The position numbers were made by a program, and so were the translations under genes. The notes under the pieces are model-generated. The model had not been told where the DNA came from. It was given only the letters and a program-made list of their open reading frames with translations, and ran no database searches. A stretch of DNA of 64,000 nt, taken from positions 36,113,734-36,177,733 of the forward strand of contig JARZZO010000014.1 in NCBI GenBank assembly GCA_030544215.1. The letters run 5' to 3'. The DNA is from Zantedeschia hybrid cultivar (lineage: Eukaryota; Streptophyta; Magnoliopsida; Alismatales; Araceae). Numbering within the stretch: the first letter of the stretch is position 1; every line of letters begins with the position of its first letter. This document shows, piece by piece, positions 10,755-22,257 of the stretch.

Positions 10755-11263
10755 GAAACTCTAACCACACCTTGTTCACAAAATGGAAGGATGATCATAT
10801 TTGGTCTTAACCAATCACCATGGGCCTAGTTTGATAGGGGTGGCTATGATCAGACTTGGTTACACAAGGAAACTTTTAACCACACCTTGTTTACAAAATG
10901 GAAGGATGGCAAAGTGGTCATACTACTTGTGTATGTTGGTGATTTGATAATCACAGGAGACAACAAGGGTGAAATCAGCAAATTAAAGCATTGCCTAGAC
11001 CAAGAATTTGAAATCAAAGATATGGGGGAGCTAAAGTACTTTCTTGGGTTTGAGGTTAGACAATCCCAAAGGGTATATACATTTGTTGGATGAAGTATGA
11101 ACTTGGTTGCTAAGAGAAACTGACAAAATTGGGTGTAAACCGGCAGATACACCATACAAGTGAACCATGGATTTTGTTATTCAAAAGGTGAGGTCTTGTC
11201 TGAAGCAGATAAAGGCAAGTATGAGCACTTGGTTGGGAGATTGATTTATTTTGGTGTCACACG
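10755..11263 (+). pseudogene. Copia G reverse transcriptase fragment, broken
   Basis: Plus-strand Copia RT. A degraded FGLNQSPWA block (canonical YGLKQSPRAW) at about 10800 is followed by HTLFTKW, then VVILLVYVGDLIITGD at 10915-10960. The catalytic box is YVGD (codons 10932-10943) instead of YVDD, so one metal-binding Asp is lost. FEIKDMGELKYFLGFEV follows at about 11010-11060, and LSEADKGKYEHLVGRLIYF at 11190-11250. A small repeat of the CCACACCTTGTT(C/T)ACAAAATGG block at 10766 and 10878 suggests a local duplication. The fragment continues into the duplicated unit at 11264. Confidence 0.85.
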
Positions 11264-11640
11264 ACCTGATTTGGCCTATGCTGTATAAAGTGCCACATAC
11301 AAGGGCTGTGGAGCGTATCCTAAGTTACGTCAAGTCCTATCCTGGCAAAGACATTCTATTCTCTAAAGCTAAGCATCTAAATACTGAAAGTTTTTCAGGT
11401 TCCATTGGTTGGCTCACACGATGATAGGAGATCTACAATAGGGTATTGTCTATTCCTAGGTGGAAATCTAGTGGCGTGGAGAAGCAAGAAGCAAAAGTTT
11501 GTGCTAGATCAAGTGCAAAGGTTGAGTATAGGGCAAGCACATAGTGTTACAGAATGATGTGGCTAAAACTTCTTCCACAGGATCTTGTAGTTCAAGTCCT
11601 TCTCCCCTAAACTCAAGGAACAAGGTGTAAACTGTAAAGT
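11264..11640 (+). pseudogene. Copia G RT end and RNase H fragment (U1)
   Basis: Continues the RT fragment. TRPDLAYAV and then AVERILSYVKSYPGKDILFS are the block linking Copia RT to RNase H. Farther on, GGNLVAWRSKKQKFV is approximated at 11455-11505 across frameshifts. Several stops and small deletions break it. The fragment ends where minus-strand sequence of another Copia begins. Confidence 0.82.
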
Positions 11641-11659
11641 GAGAAGAGATACCAGTCAT

Positions 11660-12900
11660 ATGATTTATAGCTCCTAAGTTAATGACCTATAGGGGTTACA
11701 GGAGAGGTTGGAGGTGACACTCAAGGCCGCCCTCGTAGTATCTGGTAGAGTGGGTTTCATAACAGGTGAGGATACTCCATGCTGTGAAAAGATCCGCTGC
11801 AGGTGGAGGATATCACTTGTTGAGAGCGTAGATACCTGAGAAGAAGTGAAGCCATCGTCTGATTCAGGATTCTGAGGACCATTTTGGGATTGAGTAATGG
11901 CAACATGACTTTTTCTTGCTGTCCACCTTTTCCAATTCTGAATTTCATCGGCATCTTGTTGGGATAAAGTCCGAACAGCTCTCCACAATATGATTGTCCT
12001 TTCCACAGTGTGTGCAATGCCTCCCCACCTTCACTTTCTCCTTTCTTGGATCATGTCCACCTTTTCCAAATGTAGAAGAAGTACCGACTAGCGCAAAGAA
12101 CTCTCCCAAATCACGGCCACCTGCTGCTACACTTCCCCACTCATAGCTCCCTTCTTCACTCAACACCTTGTGGTACACTTGCTCAAGAGACAGAAGTGGA
12201 TCAGTGCTGACTATTTGAGCTCATAAGCTCTCATACTCGAGGGTGAGACTGGAAATAAATTTGAAGATACAATTTTGTTGCACATACTTTAGATATAGTT
12301 TTTGATCATTAGTACATGCCCAACTATGAAGAGAATAGAAGTCGAGCTCCTCCCACTTACTCTTTTACAATGCAAATGTAAGTAGTAACTCCAACATTAC
12401 CCTGTTTTAAGTCCCATATATCTGTGGGTAACTGATAAATATGAAGACATCTTGTCGTTGTTTATACCTTAGAGTAGGATTTATTCATTTTGCCATTCTC
12501 CTAGAAGTCTTCCCATTTCCCGTACCCACCCCTCCCAAGGAAAACTTGAATGGTGAACTAGATGAACCCTCCGCTCCCGTTTCGTTCCCATTACCGCTCC
12601 CATGACCATTGCCTACAGCCATAGTCCATACATCTGGTTGGGAATGTCCCATATCTCCCTTGTAGTCCTCTTCATCATGATCAGTTGTTGGATTTCTGGA
12701 CTGACAGAGTTCAGAATCCATCCCATCACAAGATCATTCTCCAAGTCCTATACAGCATAGGTAGGCTCATCATTGGTTGTCTCCTTAATTCAACCATTTA
12801 TATAACTTGTCTTTCCACGTCTGAGGAGGAAAATCTGAGCAGAGACAGACCAAAGACGAGAATTAGCCTCCGTTAGCTTCACTGTGGTCATCTGCAGAGA
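11660..12900 (-). pseudogene. Copia protease start and Gag (U1), broken
   Basis: Minus-strand reading from 12900 to 11660: Gag start TVKLTEANSRLWSV near 12860-12890, the serine/glycine-rich segment 12721-12485, a zinc knuckle CTHCGKDNHIVESC at about 12000-12040, the LYPNKMPMKFRIGKGGQ block and the start of protease (SVTSNLSCNP). The protease active-site Asp is replaced by Asn, as in U2. It is related to Copia F gag (same knuckle type and LYP motif). Frameshifts are frequent. Confidence 0.85.
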
Positions 12901-13433
12901 GAGATGCTGAAGCTTTGTAGATGTTTGCTTCACGTGAATCCCACTCCCGAGAGTCAACCCCGCTGCTTGACGATGAACCTATGGAGAATAGAATGAAGGT
13001 TGAGTACTTCCCACCCATTCAAAGAATGGCAACAATGGCATAGGTAACTCCCTATACCAAAAAAAAGTTGCTGTAGAGGACAATGAACCGGTCTTAGAAC
13101 TCTACAAAGCCCACCCTGTTCAACACAGCTGCAGGTTGATTATAGATGGCTCGGCCACTCCTGAGGGTATCCGCCCACTGCTGGAACCCTAGACCACTAT
13201 CCAAGGGAACCGCAGACTGTTGGAGATGTCTGTAACCCTAGAGAGAGGCTGCCAATCCAATAAAGGCATGCATATCAAATAGAAACGAGAATGGGGCATC
13301 GGAAGGAACCTCTAAAGAATCCACTGGAACCAATAAAGAAGCCTGTGCACCCTAAAGGAAACGACAAGTCGAGCACCGAAACCAAGTGAAGGATGGTCCA
13401 GACCCTTCTTCATTTCATCCAAGTCTACCCCTG

Positions 13434-13940
13434 CTCTGCTACCATGAAGAGAAACCAGAAGAGAGAAGGAAGAAGGAAGAAGACAATACAGGTTAGAGAG
13501 GAAAAGGGTGCGGCAAACAAAAACCTAGGCTGATCCCCATCAGTTTGTTACTTATATATTGTGAGGATTACAAACAATTAAACTAGGAGAGGAACACCCT
13601 TGTTCCAGTGGTCCACAAACCACTCCTCACAAAGCACAATAAATACAAATATAAGGACAAAATACCCTGTACAAAAATGACAAAATTACCCCTGACTACA
13701 GTAGCATATGCTAATGAATAGACAATTATTAAAAGGAACTTACGCAAAGGAATTGACATAAACGAATTACATAAAGCATCAGCTAACAATAAACCAGAAA
13801 AGAAACTAGGTGGGAGGAACGCAGGTACACAATGTCTGCGGGCTTTAGGCAGTTTCTTCTGTAATTCATTGGGGTTCTTGTCCCTCACATCTCCATGCAG
13901 ATAAAAAGACCCCTTTCTCACTCAGTGTGTGTGAACATCA
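13434..13940 (-). mobile_element. LTR and degenerate primer-binding site (U1)
   Basis: Primer-binding site 13434-13444 (minus strand TGGTAGCAGAG, one change from TGGTATCAGAG), then an LTR-like segment starting TGAAGAGAAACC at 13445. It matches the U2 segment from 16099. The outer end is not fixed; the duplication joint is at 13940. The stretch 12900-13433 is the gag leader and carries no gene. Confidence 0.7.
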
Positions 13941-14320
13941 ACCTGATTTGGCCTATGCTGTATAAAGTGCCACATATAAGGGCTGTTGAGCATATCCTAA
14001 GTTACATCAAGTCCTATCCTGGCAAAGACATCCTATTCTCTAAAGCTAAGCATCTAAATATTGAAAGTTTTTCAGGTGCCATTGGGTTGGCTCACACGAT
14101 GACAGGAGATCTACAATAGGGTATTGTATATTCCTAGGTGGAAATCTAGTGGCTTGGAGGAGCAAGATGCAAAATAGTTTGTGCTAGATCAAGTGCTGAG
14201 GTTGAGTATAGGGCAAGGCACATCGTGTTACAAAAATGTTGTAGTTAAAACTTCTTCTACAGGATCTTGTATTTCAAGCCCTTCTCCCTTGAACTCAAGG
14301 AATAAGGTGCAAAGTAAGAA
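13941..14320 (+). pseudogene. Copia RNase H fragment (U2)
   Basis: Second copy of the U1 RNase H segment. AVEHILSYIKSYPGKDILFS is followed by a degraded active-site region. It starts abruptly at PDLAYAV without the preceding RT, which marks the duplication joint. Confidence 0.82.
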
Positions 14321-14329
14321 AGATACCAG

Positions 14330-15600
14330 TCATACGATTTGTGGCTCCTGAGTTAATGACCAAGGGGTTGCAAGAGAGGTTGGAGGTGACACTCAAGAGG
14401 GCCCTCGTAGTACGTGGTAGAGTGGGTTTCAAAGCAGGTGAGGTTACTCCATGCTGTGAAAAGATCTGCTGCAGGTGAGCAATATCACCAGTTGAGCGCG
14501 TGGATACCTGAGAAAAAGTGAAGCCACTGTCTGACATAGGATTCTGAGGATCATCTAGGGATTGGGTAATGGCATTATTACTTTTTTTTGCTTTCCACCT
14601 TTTCCAGTTCTAAATTTCATCTGCTTCTTGTTGGGATAAAGATCCGTACAGCTCTCCACAGTATGGTTATCCTTTCCACAGTGTGTGCAATGCCTCCCCA
14701 CCTTTACTTTCTCCTTTCCTAGACCATGTCCACCTTTTCCGTATTTAGAAGGGGTAATGACTAGCGCAAAGAACTCTCCCAAATCACGGCCACCTGCTGC
14801 TACAGTTCCCCCACTTATAGCTCCCTTATTCACTGAACACCTTATGGTACACTTGCTCAAGAGACATAAGTAGATCAGTGCTGACTAGTTGAGCTCGTAA
14901 GCTGACTAAGATCTCATACTCGGGTGAGACAGGCAAGAAATTTGAGGCTACAATTTTGTTGCACATTCTCTAAATATAGTTTTTGATCATTAGTACATGC
15001 CCAACTGTGAAGAGAACAGTAGTTGAGCTCATCCTACTTACTCTTTAACAGCGCAATGTAAGTAGACATTACCCTGCTTTTAGTCTTCCATATCTATGTT
15101 CAACTGATAAATATGAGATACATCTTGTCATTGTCCATACCTAGTAGCAGGATTCATTCATTTCCCATCACTTCCACTCCCAAAAGCATTCCCATTCCCC
15201 GTTCCCGCTCCTACTCCCAAAGAAAACTTGAAAGGTGAACTAGATGAACCCCCCACTCCCGTCTCATTCCCATTAGCGCTCCCATGACCATTGTCTACAA
15301 CTATAGTCCATACATCTGGTTGGGAATGCCCCACATCTCCCTTGCAATCCTCTTCATCATGATCAATTGTTGGATTTCTGGACTTACAGAGTTCAGAATC
15401 CATCCCATCACAAGATATTCTCCAAGTCCTACACAACATAGGTAGGGTCATCATTGGTTGGCTCCTTAATTCAACCGTTTATATAACCTGTCTTTCATGT
15501 CCACCAAGGAAAATCTGAGTGGAGACAGACCAAAGACGAAAATTAACCTCCGTTAGCTTCACTGTGATCATCTGCAGAGAGAGATGCTGATGCTTTGTAG
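14330..15600 (-). pseudogene. Copia protease start and Gag (U2), broken
   Basis: Second copy of the U1 gag. Blocks from right to left are TVKLTEVNFRLWSVSTQIFL (15570-15500), the Gly/Ser-rich segment 15454-15158, the knuckle CTHCGKDNHTVESC (about 14650-14690), LYPNKKQMKFRTGKGGK, and the protease start LVINSGATNRMTG. The catalytic DSG of the protease reads NSG (Asn codon at 14352-14354). The N-terminal extension ending at 15769 is leader sequence. Confidence 0.85.
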
Positions 15601-16086
15601 ATGAAAGACCAGTACGGCACATTGTCAAGGAGTTTGCTTCACGTAAAGCCAACTCTCGAGAGTCAACCTTGCTGCTTGGTGATGAACCTATGGAGAAAAG
15701 AATAAAGGTCGAGTGCTTCCACACTTTCAAAGAATGACAACAATGGTGTAGGTAATGTCCAATATCCAAAAAATGTCGTTGTAGAGGACAATGACCGAGG
15801 CTTGGAACTCTACAAAGCCCACCCTGTTCAACACAGCTACAACTTGATTATAGATCGCTGGACAGCTCCAGAGGGTGTCCACCCACTGCTGGAACCCTAG
15901 ACCACTGTCTTTGGAGATGTCTGGACCCCTAGAGAGAGGCTGCCAATCCAGTAGAGGCGTGCGCATAAAATAGAAACAAGAATGGGGCATTGGAACCAAC
16001 AGAGAAGCCACTAGAACCAATAGAGAAGCCTGAAACCAAGAGAAGGATGTTCCGGACTCTTCTTCACTTCATCCAAGTTTCCCCCT

Positions 16087-16588
16087 GCTCTGATACCATG
16101 AAGAGAAACTAGAAGAGATAAGGAAGATGAAGACAAATGCAGGTTAGAGAGAAAAGGGTGCGGCACACAAAAACCTAGACCGATCCCCATCAGTTTGTTA
16201 TTTATATCTTGTGAGGATTATAAACAACTAAACAAGGACAGAAATGCCCCTGTTCCAGTGGCCCACTAACCACTTCTTACAAAACACAATAAATACAAGA
16301 AATATAAATGACAAAATGCCCTGTACGAAGATGGCAAAATTACAGTAACATATGCTGATGAATAGATAATTATGAAAAAGAACATACACAAAGGAATTGA
16401 CATAGACGAATTACACAAAGCATCAGCTAACAATTAACATGAAAAGAGACTAGGTGGGAGGAACGCAGGTGGACAATGTCTGTGGGCGTTTGGCAGTTCC
16501 TTCTCTAATTCATTGGGTTCTTGTCCCTCACATCTCCATGCAGATAAAAAGACCCCTTTCTCACTCTCTGTGTGTGTGAGCGTCGCCC
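16087..16588 (-). mobile_element. primer-binding site and LTR (U2)
   Basis: Minus strand TGGTATCAGAGC (16087-16098) directly precedes an LTR beginning TGAAGAGAAAC at 16099, the homologue of the U1 LTR. The body shares the GACCGATCCCCATCAGTTTGTTA and CATGCAGATAAAAAGACCCC blocks with U1. The outer limit is uncertain. Confidence 0.72.
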
Positions 16589-18519
16589 ATCCCCTCCTTT
16601 ATCTCTCTCACTCACCTACACTCACATCATCATCCCCATTCCACCCCCTCCATTACTCTTAACTCACATGCACATGCACACTCTAAGAACTCTCACTCAT
16701 ATTTATCATCTATTATGTTAATTTTATAGTAAATTTATGTATATTTTTCATATTATGAGAGGTCGCCTAAGCTACCGCCTAGGTGCCACCGAGGTGGATG
16801 CCTTAATGCCTAAGTGCTTAGGCGCCCACGAACACGTTGGATCACCTTATTGCCTTGATAATTATGCTAAATGGTTTACTAGTAGTGGAAAAGTTTTGAC
16901 AATGCAGATTGGAGCTTGGAGATTGAGTTGTATGGTTCATGAGTAGGTGGGACAATTCTTAGTTTGCCACTGTTGGCAATGGGATCCTCTTATATATATG
17001 TATATGTACACAGACACATGGATTCTTCAATTCTGTTTTTTTTCTATCACTTTAACATCTCTTTTCAGCTTTTAAATGACGGTAAAAGTCTTGCATCTTT
17101 TGACTTATTTCTGGGTGAGATGGCTAACCAAAGACCCACTGCTTTGGTTTACATTACGGATGGATCAGTTGGTGCCAGTGAAAGGATCCCTGTTTATACT
17201 TTTGCATGTACAGGGAGATGCCTGGATGATATACATAGAGTGCAAACCTGATTTACTGGCCATTATGAACTTGTGATGATGAACAATTTACTATTTTCAT
17301 TCTCGATTAATAAGACTGTTTTACCAAACTTAGCCAGGTGTAAGCATGAAGTTTAGATGAGGTACAAGCCCAGGAATGGGAGAGTGACCAAGTGGTTTAA
17401 AGGTCCTTCGTTGCTCATTTCCTGTACTCTTTGATGACAAGTAACCTTCGGAAAAGTGCTGGTTATGAAGGACGGTGATGGTTTATGGATGGATTCAGGG
17501 GTAGTCCCTTAGTCCTTCCAACTCCATGAATATCACAACTTCACCCTAGAATCTGGACCACCCGTTTCCTTGATATAGAGAGGAGTCCAAAAGCAAGGTG
17601 CCTTCCTGTGTTGTTTGCTTCTTCTGTTGGCAGGGGTTCCTCCAAAATTCACCCTTAACACTATCCTCTTTTTTAGGGATTCACTAAGCGTAAGTCCTTA
17701 ACACGGTATGACCAAAACTGCACATCGTTCCAACCAAACAGTTTAGGCGAATGATGTATGGGCCCCTGCCCAATATTTGCATGCTGGTTTAAGCAGCTGG
17801 TTTCCACAGCTGATGGCCTGGTCATCAGATCTAAATCTAATGGCCAGGCTTTATCTGGTCGGTACCACCACGGGAATTTTTCTGATGTGCCACACTGACA
17901 AAACCTCCCCCATTTTGTGAATTTGGGAGATAAAGACATGCAACAAGGAGGCAGGATCCACCTTAAAGTGTGCATCAAATCTCCAAGTATCTTATTAACT
18001 GTCCAATCATGCTTTTTAACTATCAGATGCTTAAAAAGTTATTAATGGGAAAGTTTCCTGTTAATTAATAACAGGAAATCCATCCTATGTAGATGTACAA
18101 ATTTGGATGAGAATACAGGGTTTAATGGTTTCTTACGTGCTAAATCAGTAAATCATAAGAGTCCAAGTACTAAAAAAATATATTCCCATTATAAAAAATT
18201 CAGAGATTGCACAAATAGTTAAATATTTACAAGGCTTCTACGATGGTTTTTTTTTGGCAATAGCATTTTGGTTCTGGCAGGTTGCTCAAGCACAGGCAAG
18301 TTGTGGTACAGGTAGCACATGACTATGAATACTTGGTATTACACTTATCCTGTCGGTAGTGTGCAGTCATCATTTAAATATGAAACTGATAATTTGTGTA
18401 TTATACTTAATATTCTGCAGGTAACAATCTTTTCTCCTTTCATGCATTAAAAATGTACTTTGCTCTTCAGTTCTAAGCCATGCCTTTTGAGTTTAATATC
18501 ACTGATAATCCTATTGCAG
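16589..18519. other. upstream flank or intron of the PGRL1-like gene; no exon recognised
   Basis: Begins with a pyrimidine-rich CT/CA tract (16589-16690). A palindrome-rich patch with CGCCTAGG and CTTAGGCGCC words (16755-16830) looks like an eroded small transposon. An open frame of 95 codons (16964-17251) shows no family motif. Splice-like AG sites occur (for example at 17070), but I could not find the exon that should precede the PGRL1 exon at 18520, which would code for the first membrane helix. The region is either a long intron or unrelated flanking DNA. Confidence 0.5.
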
Positions 18520-18987
18520 CTGCCAGAGCCATTTAGTTTCATCTTCACTTGGTTTGCAGCCTTGCCCCTCATATTTTGGTTGGCACGATCAATAACCGAT
18601 ATTATTGTGAAAGACTTTTTGATCTTAAAGGTGCGAAGTTCAATCACTGTTGCAGTAGCAGTTTAGAAAATAGTCAATCATTTTCAGCATTATCTGTATT
18701 CTAACGAACTTGTTTTTTTAATTCTAGGGTACCTGTCCAAATTGTGGCACAGAGAACACCTCCTTTTTTGGGACTATATTGTCAGTGCCTAGTGGTGGTG
18801 CCACAAACACTGTGAAATGCTCAAAGTAAGTTTCCAGTTATTTCTGACCACACAGTGAGTGAAACTTCAGAATAATTATATCAGCCTACTGATGAGAATG
18901 AATGATTTTTCTTTTAGTTGCGGCACTAGTTTGGTCTTCGACTCTGGATCACGCTTGATTACACTGCCAGAACCAGGTGAAGCCTAG
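18520..18987 (+). CDS. PGRL1: PGR5-like protein 1 (PGRL1), last three exons
   Basis: Three exons with consensus splice sites. Exon a is 18520-18630 (37 codons, acceptor TTGCAG, donor GTGCGA). Exon b is 18728-18825 (acceptor TTCTAG, donor GTAAGT). Exon c is 18918-18987, ending in TAG. Together they read LPEPFSFIFTWFAALP (the second membrane helix), DFLILKGTCPNCGTEN, NTVKCSNCGTSLVFD and SGSRLITLPEPGEA. PGRL1 is a thylakoid membrane protein that, with PGR5, supports antimycin-sensitive cyclic electron flow around photosystem I; its conserved cysteines are redox-active and bind iron. Two CxxC pairs (CPNC, CSNC) are intact here. The frame is open across all three exons, so this part looks functional. 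The chloroplast transit peptide, the N-terminal domain and the first helix are not found; they must lie upstream in a repeat-filled intron, or the gene is truncated. Confidence 0.87.
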
Positions 18988-19175
18988 GAATTGTATGTTC
19001 AGTTGTACATCCGTTGTGTTATATGAGAACATTCTGAATACATCCTGCAATGCGAACCAAGCCCAAGTACCAATACAAAAATCTGAGTCATTGTTGAAGA
19101 AGTCCCAGAGATGAAATAGTTCGTTGCTGTATAGAAGCAAAAAAGTTAAATATTCCAATCCAGTAATAAAATTTC
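18988..19175 (+). other. 3' UTR of the PGRL1-like gene with poly(A) signal
   Basis: Follows the TAG stop. AATAAA at 19165-19170 is a plausible polyadenylation signal about 180 bases after the stop. The exact cleavage site cannot be read from DNA. Confidence 0.5.
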
Positions 19176-19388
19176 CTTCGATCTAACTGTTCTTAGCCAG
19201 AGAGAAAGCTAGTAAAAGATGGAGTAACCTACTTGGGGTTGAGTATTCTTCCTCACATTTACTTGGTAGCCAAATGGAAGAAAGGTTAACGTTTGAGGGT
19301 TGTTAGTCCCTGGTTGCATGAACTCAAGTATATCCAACTGAGAAGGTGGTCTTCTACATGCCAAGTAATCTTATGTGACATTGGCAGG

Positions 19389-20135
19389 TAGTGATGAAAA
19401 AGGTTATTTAACGGTGAGGATAAAAGCTTTAGTCTTAGCCTTATCTTTATCTTTAAAATAAGGATAGTAAAAAAAGATACTAGCTATATTCTTATCTTTT
19501 TTCTTTAAAATAAAAATATCCTTATCCTTATATAGCTACATTCTTGTCCTTATCATTAAATGGAAATAGATACATAACGGTTAAATTATTGGACAACATA
19601 ATTCTATTTTTTTTTTACAGAAAAAATTGAATTATAATTTTTTTATCATATGCAAAATATTTGATACAATTAATTCTAACTTTAAATTCACCATGTGAAT
19701 GAGCATACAATAGAATAAAATCATACATATGAAGAAAGTAAATTGGCAAGTTTAAAAGAAATCTAGAAGGCAATCACTATGCTATATATAAGTATATATT
19801 AAGGTGTTGCGCGTTAACTTCCACATTTGTCAGAATCTTCTAAAGGTTTTTTGTTTTCATAAATGCACACCTTAACTTCCACGTTTGTCAGAGTTTTCTA
19901 AAGTTTTTTGTTTTCATGAATACTTTATATTGTAGTTTTATAATATGAAACATAAAATATGTTTTCATAATTATGTAATATAATAATAATATAATATAAA
20001 GGACAGATAATTGGGTTACAGGATACAAAAACAATTGTTTCTTTTTCCTAATCCTAAATAAAAAAGGACAAAGATAGTATCCTTATCTTTATCCTTAGAT
20101 TTACACCGTGAGATGATTTTCCATTTTCATCCCTA
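19389..20135. mobile_element. hAT-like non-autonomous element 2 (747 bp)
   Basis: Ends TAGTGATGAAAAAGG (left) and the reverse complement of TAGGGATGAAAATGG (right): 13 of 15 match. It is flanked by perfect 8-bp direct repeats TTGGCAGG (19381-19388 and 20136-20143). Sub-terminal regions hold matching inverted runs of CTTATCTTTATCC. A 58-bp internal duplication starts at 19814 and 19872 (AACTTCCAC.TTTGTCAGA). No coding capacity. Confidence 0.88.
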
Positions 20136-20143
20136 TTGGCAGG

Positions 20144-21640
20144 CCTGGCCAGAGAAAGCAGGTAAGAAAAAGGTAAATGGCCATTTTACAATGTGAAAAA
20201 ATGTAAATTTATAAATGTTATCACTGGATGAAGATTTCTGAGATTATAGCAAGAATGGCCCATCTCGTTTTAGAAGACAGTGACCAACTAAACATGACTT
20301 CTGTACAAGAAAAGCACTAAATAGCAAACATAGTAAAATAAAAATATCAGCAAAACATAATAAAATAGCAGATGCCAGCAAACTTATTAATAAACATCAT
20401 TAACTATCTATGTTGTTCTGAATAAATATATCATCTATGTCCGTCTGTGTGTTCCTCTAAAAGTTTTGAATATAACTCGAAGATATGCCTTGTTGTTTTC
20501 TTTTATTCTTTACATGCATTCCTTTAAGCTTAAAGTGGAGTTCTGTTCCTTTTTGATTTGTTTGAGTACAAGGTTAATCTAGCTTACACCTACATTTTAG
20601 ATGAGGTAAAAATATATCTTCAAGGGGTTTTTAAAAGCATTCTAGATGCATGTTTAGAAATTCATTTGACCTGTTTAGGAATTCATTTCTGTTTACTCCA
20701 TGCCTGGTTGCCAAGCTTTTTGCTTTCCTTTTTCCCATTTTTGGTATTTGAAGTCACATAATGTTTGCTCTCAGATTTCAAACACAGAATATTGGTGCGC
20801 TTCCTATGTCCCTGCCCTCAACTGTAAGGTAATGGGGATTGAGATCCCATGTTTCTTCGAGTCAGATATCTAAACTTTGGCCGTGAATATGTTATTTGTT
20901 CTGTTTTCTAGATTTAACAGACACATGTTATGATCATCACAATGTCATATGCGACCATCTCCCAGAGTAAGATTTTGTCATCAAGCTGTTGCTTCATAAC
21001 CACCGATTCTGAGTCTCCCCGCACTCCTTATTTCCTTTCATCCAAGGGTTTGACTTGGTCCGTACTATCCTTTTCTTTTCCCTTTTAGCATAGGGCAAAC
21101 AATTTTTTGGGCCTTTTCTTTCTTGGATTTCATTTTAGGGGAGAAAATGGTATATGAAATGTGTGGGTGAAACTTTTTTGATTTTTATGAAGGAAATCAT
21201 TCCTTTATAAATCTCCCCTAAAAAAAGTTGGCTTATTTTTTTTTCAAAAACACTCAAGTTCATATGCATGCATCCTTTCCTTCTAAAGAGTCTTTCTTTT
21301 AACTCCTCTCTTCTTATTCTCCTCTTCTCTCATTTTTCCCTTTTTTCTTCCAACCAAACCTTCAGTAACTCCTCTACGTTTCTCCTCTTCTTTTCTTTCC
21401 TTTGCAATGATCGGGAGCTCATTTTACATAATTATGAAATTCTTTTACAAATTAGTAAAACTTTGCCAAATAGGACAAGGTGTAAAATGAGGCACTTTTA
21501 AAAATTAAGATAATTTCAAATGATTATTTTTAAAAGAAATATTGGAGAGAAAAAAGTGTATCCAAACACCCTATTAGCATTTGCAAAGTAGAAGAAAACG
21601 TTATGTTGAAAATAGTGTTGGCGTGCAAAGTTGAGTATGG
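20144..21640. other. AT-rich, no gene seen
   Basis: No recognised coding block, RNA gene or bordered repeat. Pyrimidine-rich stretches at 21270-21400 give a Phe/Ser/Leu-rich shadow frame only. Confidence 0.5.
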
Positions 21641-21648
21641 ATTGTAGG

Positions 21649-22003
21649 TAGGGATGTAACTTGGGCGGGCTGGGCTAGGTTATGTGGTAATTTAGATTTA
21701 ACCTAAATTCAAAATAGTCCAGTTCAAATTCAGTCCAAATTTAGCCTAAGTTCAACTCAAATTAAATAGTGAGTAGGTTGGGTTGGGTTGGACTAGTCCT
21801 ATTTGTAAAAAGTTTATTAGAAACATTTTTCTTTTTATGTGAATTAATGTAAAAGTCAATAGGTTAAATCAGGCCAACCCAATTTCAACCCAACCCAGTC
21901 CAATTTTGACTAATGCCAACTCAAATATAATCCAACCGAATTAAAATTTTTTGGTCTGGGTTGGGTTGAGGCATGGGCTGGTCCGCCCAATTGACACCCC
22001 CTA
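21649..22003. mobile_element. hAT-like non-autonomous element 3 (355 bp)
   Basis: Ends TAGGGATGTAACTTGGGCGGGC (left) and the reverse complement of TAGGGGGTGTCAATTGGGCGGAC (right). It is flanked by perfect 8-bp direct repeats ATTGTAGG (21641-21648 and 22004-22011). The interior is rich in GGGTTGGGTTG and AACCCAAC words that can fold on themselves. This type of TAGGGGTGTCAA end is common in plant hAT MITEs. No gene. Confidence 0.88.
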
Positions 22004-22257
22004 ATTGTAGGCATTTTGGTCTCCCTCACTTTTATCCCATGCAAATAGGGGATGTTCTCCATATGTTTTAGGAGACGATGGAATAATTTTACCTTACCTA
22101 CATTTGACCAAGCTAGTTGCAACTGAAAGATACAAAACCCTAGAAAGATTTGACTTTTAGAGTGAAAGAGTGGGTAGACGGAGCATATGCAACACTAGAG
22201 TATGCAGATAAATGATCGTAATAGTCTGAATATGGCAGAGTTTCAACCTTAGTAAGA

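Larger units (their letters stand above)
11264..16588. repeat. 2.68-kb chimeric Copia unit in tandem (U1, U2)
   Basis: U1 (11264-13940) and U2 (13941-16588) are direct copies with offset about 2,677 bp. Both start ACCTGATTTGGCCTATG and end near CCCCTTTCTCACTC. Each holds, in order, a plus-strand Copia RNase H fragment, a minus-strand Copia protease/gag of a different element, a primer-binding site and an LTR. Over the first 100 bases about 1 in 20 differ. The junction at 13940/13941 places RNase H sequence directly after LTR sequence, as expected for a tandem duplication by unequal exchange. Confidence 0.9.

Noticed and set aside
16964..17251. 95-codon plus-strand frame upstream of PGRL1 as a possible exon or gene
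   Set aside because: No similarity to PGRL1 or another family that I recognise, and no convincing splice partners.
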